The notes beneath the pieces were generated by a model that saw only the letters and a list, made by a program, of their open reading frames with translations, ran no database searches and had not been told where the DNA came from. From JAIVJG01 sp964236735 (GTDB lineage: Bacteria; Acidobacteriota; Blastocatellia; Pyrinomonadales; Pyrinomonadaceae), in assembly GCA_964236735.1 (NCBI GenBank), contig CAXSFM010000033.1, positions 1 to 26,699 on the forward strand: DNA of 26,699 nucleotides. The letters run 5' to 3'. Of the stretch, positions 24,257 through 26,699 are shown piece by piece; position 1 is the stretch's first letter, and every line of letters starts with the position of its first letter. Made by a program: the position numbers and the translations under genes.

Positions 24257-24548
24257 GTATTCATCGGGGCTGATGCACCGACTCTTCTCGCACCTCCGAC
24301 CGCGCCTTGAGCGCCGACGCAGCGCGTCCCGGTCGTAGACGATAGAACGCGCCGAGACGCGGTGAGGTAGACTTGCCGCTCACGACGGCCCCACAGTGGG
24401 GGTGCCTGCTGGAACCGAGTATTCGAGCAGGGCGGTAGGCGGCGAGACCTGCGCGCTCCGGGCCATCGATCCCGGGGTGGTGCGCTGTTTTGCCGCGCCC
24501 GATCACGCCGCCTGCTGTGATACCTGCTGGCTCGTGGCAGCCTCATCA
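24257..24548. other. Upstream region of mbnP, no confident gene
   Basis: About 290 bp between the inverted-repeat element and the mbnP start. Open frames exist on both strands but none has a recognisable domain, and the plus-strand frame that runs into mbnP from 24396 lacks a plausible signal sequence at its own start. The mbnP promoter should be here. I see no convincing metal-regulator palindrome. Confidence 0.4.
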
Positions 24549-25535
24549 ATGACCGTATTCGCGCAGACGCAGCACTCTATTTTCTTGGTCGTCGTCTGCG
24601 CATGGGGAGTCGCTGCCTGCGGCTCAGACGCCAAGCCGGAAAGCCCTGCGCCGTTCGAGCTTCAATTCGCGGCGTTGGTAGACGGACACGCGGTCGGTTG
24701 TAGCGATGACTTGTATGGCTTCGGTCCGTCGGGCGATTCGCATCTCGGCATCAACGATCTGCGCTTCTACCTCAGTAACCCGAAGTTCAAGGACGCAGAG
24801 GGGCGCGAGGTCGAGGTAGTGCTCGACGAGAACGAATTTCAGTACGCATCGCCGGACGGCGCCGTCGCGCTCATCGATCTGACTGGCAACAGCGAGGGAA
24901 GTTGCAGTGCATCGTCCGTCGCGTATGCGGAGGGGACGGCGCGGACGCACCTGGCTCTCACTGGGACGACGCGTCTGCATCAGGTCAGCTCCGTCTCGTT
25001 TGACGTAGGAGTGCCTCAGAGTCTCATGAAAAAGACGATCGCGACGGACACCCCAGAGGGCGCACCATCTCCGCTGAACGAGATGTACTGGAACTGGAAC
25101 ACCGGCTACCGGCACTTCGTCTTCAACTTCAGCGTGCGTGACGACACAGGCGCAACCGGCGCTGGCTACGTGCATCTCGGCAGTCGCGACTGCGCCCCCA
25201 CCGGGGACGGTATCAAGGCACTCGAGGATCGCGACGCCTGCACTTTCATCAACACTCCGTCGGTCGCGCTCGATTCGTTCGATCTGGACACCGACGCGGT
25301 CGGGGTCGACCTTCGCAAAATCGTCGACGGCGTCGACTTCATCGCGCCAACCTATGACTCGGCCACGTTCGAGGTCATCGGCGAGGGGCCCGGAGTCGAG
25401 TGCCACTCGTCCCCGATGGAGCCGGACTGCACGCCGGTGTTCGGCAGCTTCGGTCTGGACATGACGACCGGCGCGGCCGATGCCCAGAAGGACTCCGCGT
25501 TCGTCAAGATCGCGCAGGTCCCTCGCCTCCGATAA
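24549..25535 (+). CDS. mbnP: MbnP family copper-binding lipoprotein (metallo-mystery pair, four-Cys motif)
   Basis: 328 residues from the ATG at 24549; the frame opens at 24396, but only the later start gives a signal sequence (IFLVVVCAWGVAAC, lipobox Cys24). The body matches the MbnP / MXAN_0976 family: LQFAALVDGHAVGC near 38-51, DLRFYLSN at 70, LTGNSEGSC, and the signature MYWNWNTGYRHFVF (179-192) with Trp181 and Trp183. Mature cysteines are at 51, 119, 215, 231, 285 and 294. In characterised MbnP a conserved Trp is oxidised to kynurenine by the partner MbnH, creating a Cu(I) site; the W-x-W-x-x-GY segment is the obvious candidate region here. It lies 19 bp upstream of mbnH in an evident operon, and a decayed copy of both genes is at 22884-23112. 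A copper uptake or homeostasis role is inferred from the family. Confidence 0.92.
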   Translation: MTVFAQTQHSIFLVVVCAWGVAACGSDAKPESPAPFELQFAALVDGHAVGCSDDLYGFGPSGDSHLGINDLRFYLSNPKFKDAEGREVEVVLDENEFQYASPDGAVALIDLTGNSEGSCSASSVAYAEGTARTHLALTGTTRLHQVSSVSFDVGVPQSLMKKTIATDTPEGAPSPLNEMYWNWNTGYRHFVFNFSVRDDTGATGAGYVHLGSRDCAPTGDGIKALEDRDACTFINTPSVALDSFDLDTDAVGVDLRKIVDGVDFIAPTYDSATFEVIGEGPGVECHSSPMEPDCTPVFGSFGLDMTTGAADAQKDSAFVKIAQVPRLR

Positions 25536-25554
25536 GCGGCGAGGCACGCTCACG

Positions 25555-26699
25555 ATGAAGTCGAGACCGCGATCTTGGCGCGTGCGGCTTGCCGCGAGCG
25601 CCCTGATGCTCACGTTGCTCGGAGCCGGGTGCTCTGATCCGCCGACCGCCGTTACCTCTGACGCGGAAACGCCGGAGCTCAAGTGGCGAGCCATCTTGGC
25701 TATCCCGGACTACCTCGAGGTGCCGGCGATCCCCCCATTCAATCTGCCTTCGCCGGAGAAGCTCGCCCTCGGACGGCGACTGTTCTACGACCGGCGGCTG
25801 TCCGGAAACCAGACCCAGTCGTGCTCGAGCTGTCACCAGCAAATGCTCGCGTTCACGGATGGCAAGAGGATGCCGACCGGCTCGACCGGCGACGCACTTC
25901 GGCGGAACAGTCCGGGGTTGGCCAATGCGGTTTACCACTCGACACTAACTTGGGCGAACAACGGCCTCTTGGCGCTCGAAGATCAGCTGCAGGTACCCAT
26001 CCGAGGGGACAATCCGGTGGAGCTAGGGGTCAGCGACGGCAATCTCGCCAAAGTCCTCGCCCGCTTCGATAGCGACGCCGCATACGCCGAGCAGTTCCGC
26101 GCTGCCTTTCCAGGCAGTCCCTCCGGCGTCACGGTCGAAAAGTGCATCTTTGCCTTAGCGACATTTTGCCGGTCGCTAGTGAGTGCCGACAGCCCATACG
26201 ACCGCTTTCTGCGAGGCGATAAGNNNNNNNNNNGACCGAGCCACAAAGAAGAGGCGCAGCTTTGTTCAACGGCGAAGAGCTCGAATGCTTTCACTGCCAC
26301 AGCGGTGTCAACCTGACTTTATCCTATCGAGACTTCAACACGACTGACGGCACGGTCCGATATCCCTTCTTCAACAATGGCCTGTATAACGTGGATGGAA
26401 GTGGCAGCTATCCGCCGAGTGATCAAGGTTTGTACGAGGTGACATTGAATCCTGCGGACCGCGGGCGCTTTCGGCCGCAGGGGCTGCGCAACATCGCGTT
26501 GACGGCGCCTTACATGCACGACGGCAGCATTCCAACGCTCACTGACGTGCTCAAACATTACGCCGCTGGCGGGCGGCTCATCGAGTCCGGGCCGTTCGCG
26601 GGCGACGGACGTGTCAGTCCGCTCAAATCCGGGCTGGTGCGCGGGTTTCAAATCAGCGAGCAAGAGATCAAGGACGTCGTCGCCTTCCTCGAGTCCGTG
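25555..26699 (+). CDS. mbnH: MbnH family di-haem cytochrome c peroxidase, 3'-truncated by window end
   Basis: Start at ATG 25555, giving a signal sequence with lipobox LGAGC (Cys26); the open frame before it lies inside mbnP. Haem site 1 is CSSCH at residues 90-94 (LFYDRRLSGNQTQSCSSCHQ). Ten N at 26224-26233 interrupt the gene after RFLRGDK. After them the true frame starts at 26235 (TEPQRRGAALFNGEELECFHCH), with haem site 2 CFHCH at 26286-26300, and continues through FNNGLYNVDGSG and APYMHDGSIPTLTDVLKHY to the window edge. The order matches the MXAN_0977-type metallo-mystery-pair cytochrome (MbnH), which forms a bis-Fe(IV) state and oxidises a Trp of MbnP. A lipid anchor on both partners would hold them on the same membrane. 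The frames either side of the N run agree if the real gap is 2 modulo 3 bases, so I see no real frameshift. Confidence 0.92.
26224..26233. other. Assembly gap (10 N) inside mbnH
   Basis: Ten N placed between the two haem domains of mbnH. Continuous family-like sequence on both sides implies that only a few residues are missing. Confidence 0.99.

Noticed and set aside
24624..25694. 356-residue minus-strand frame opposite mbnP
   Set aside because: Antisense shadow; the plus strand has clear MbnP signatures.
26234..26316. Apparent early end of mbnH after the N run
   Set aside because: The stop is in the wrong frame; shifting by one base restores the second haem motif and continuous family-like sequence to the window edge.

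Overview
The window is high-GC bacterial DNA with the character of a large-genome predatory or fruiting myxobacterium (Myxococcota, probably Polyangiales/Sorangiineae-like). This is inferred from the mix of families: a PEGA-domain Ser/Thr kinase, a Cys-rich FG-GAP/CARDB lipoprotein, RCC1-repeat lipoproteins and an MXAN_0976/0977-type MbnP-MbnH pair. Two 10-N runs (11567-11576, 26224-26233) show that it is a draft scaffold.

Region 1 (1-5699) is one uninterrupted CRISPR array. I count 88 repeats of 32 nt and 87 spacers of 32-36 nt, with a type I-C-like repeat ending in ATTGAAAC. Repeat decay is concentrated at the right end, so the leader and cas genes should lie to the left, outside the window. 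The last repeat abuts the severed C-terminal core of an RHS protein (5701-5949, minus strand).

Region 2 (6004-12675) holds a large FG-GAP lipoprotein (minus), a DUF4105 membrane protein (plus) and a transmembrane PEGA Ser/Thr kinase (plus) interrupted by a sequencing gap.

Region 3 (13364-19289) is a tightly coupled pair of large, unusual proteins. The first carries two OmpA-like domains, each of which appears to have a peptidoglycan-binding domain inserted before its last strands, preceded by a duplicated beta domain. The second is a 1039-residue protein, unrecognised except for a C-terminal OmpA-like domain. Neither has an evident signal peptide. This is the best candidate in the window for an undescribed system.

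Region 4 (19296-21876) is a tandem pair of 409-residue RCC1 lipoproteins on the minus strand. Their first 139 codons are identical at DNA level, while their middle repeats have diverged. A small two-gene membrane-protein operon follows (22034-22881, plus).

Region 5 (22884-24548) is a graveyard. It contains a collapsed, inverted remnant of an mbnP-mbnH operon, an IS3-like transposase tail, a broken unknown gene and a 179-bp MITE-like inverted-repeat element. Region 6 (24549-26699) is the intact mbnP and the start of mbnH, a lipoprotein pair: the di-haem peroxidase MbnH oxidises a tryptophan of MbnP as part of copper binding. mbnH runs off the window.
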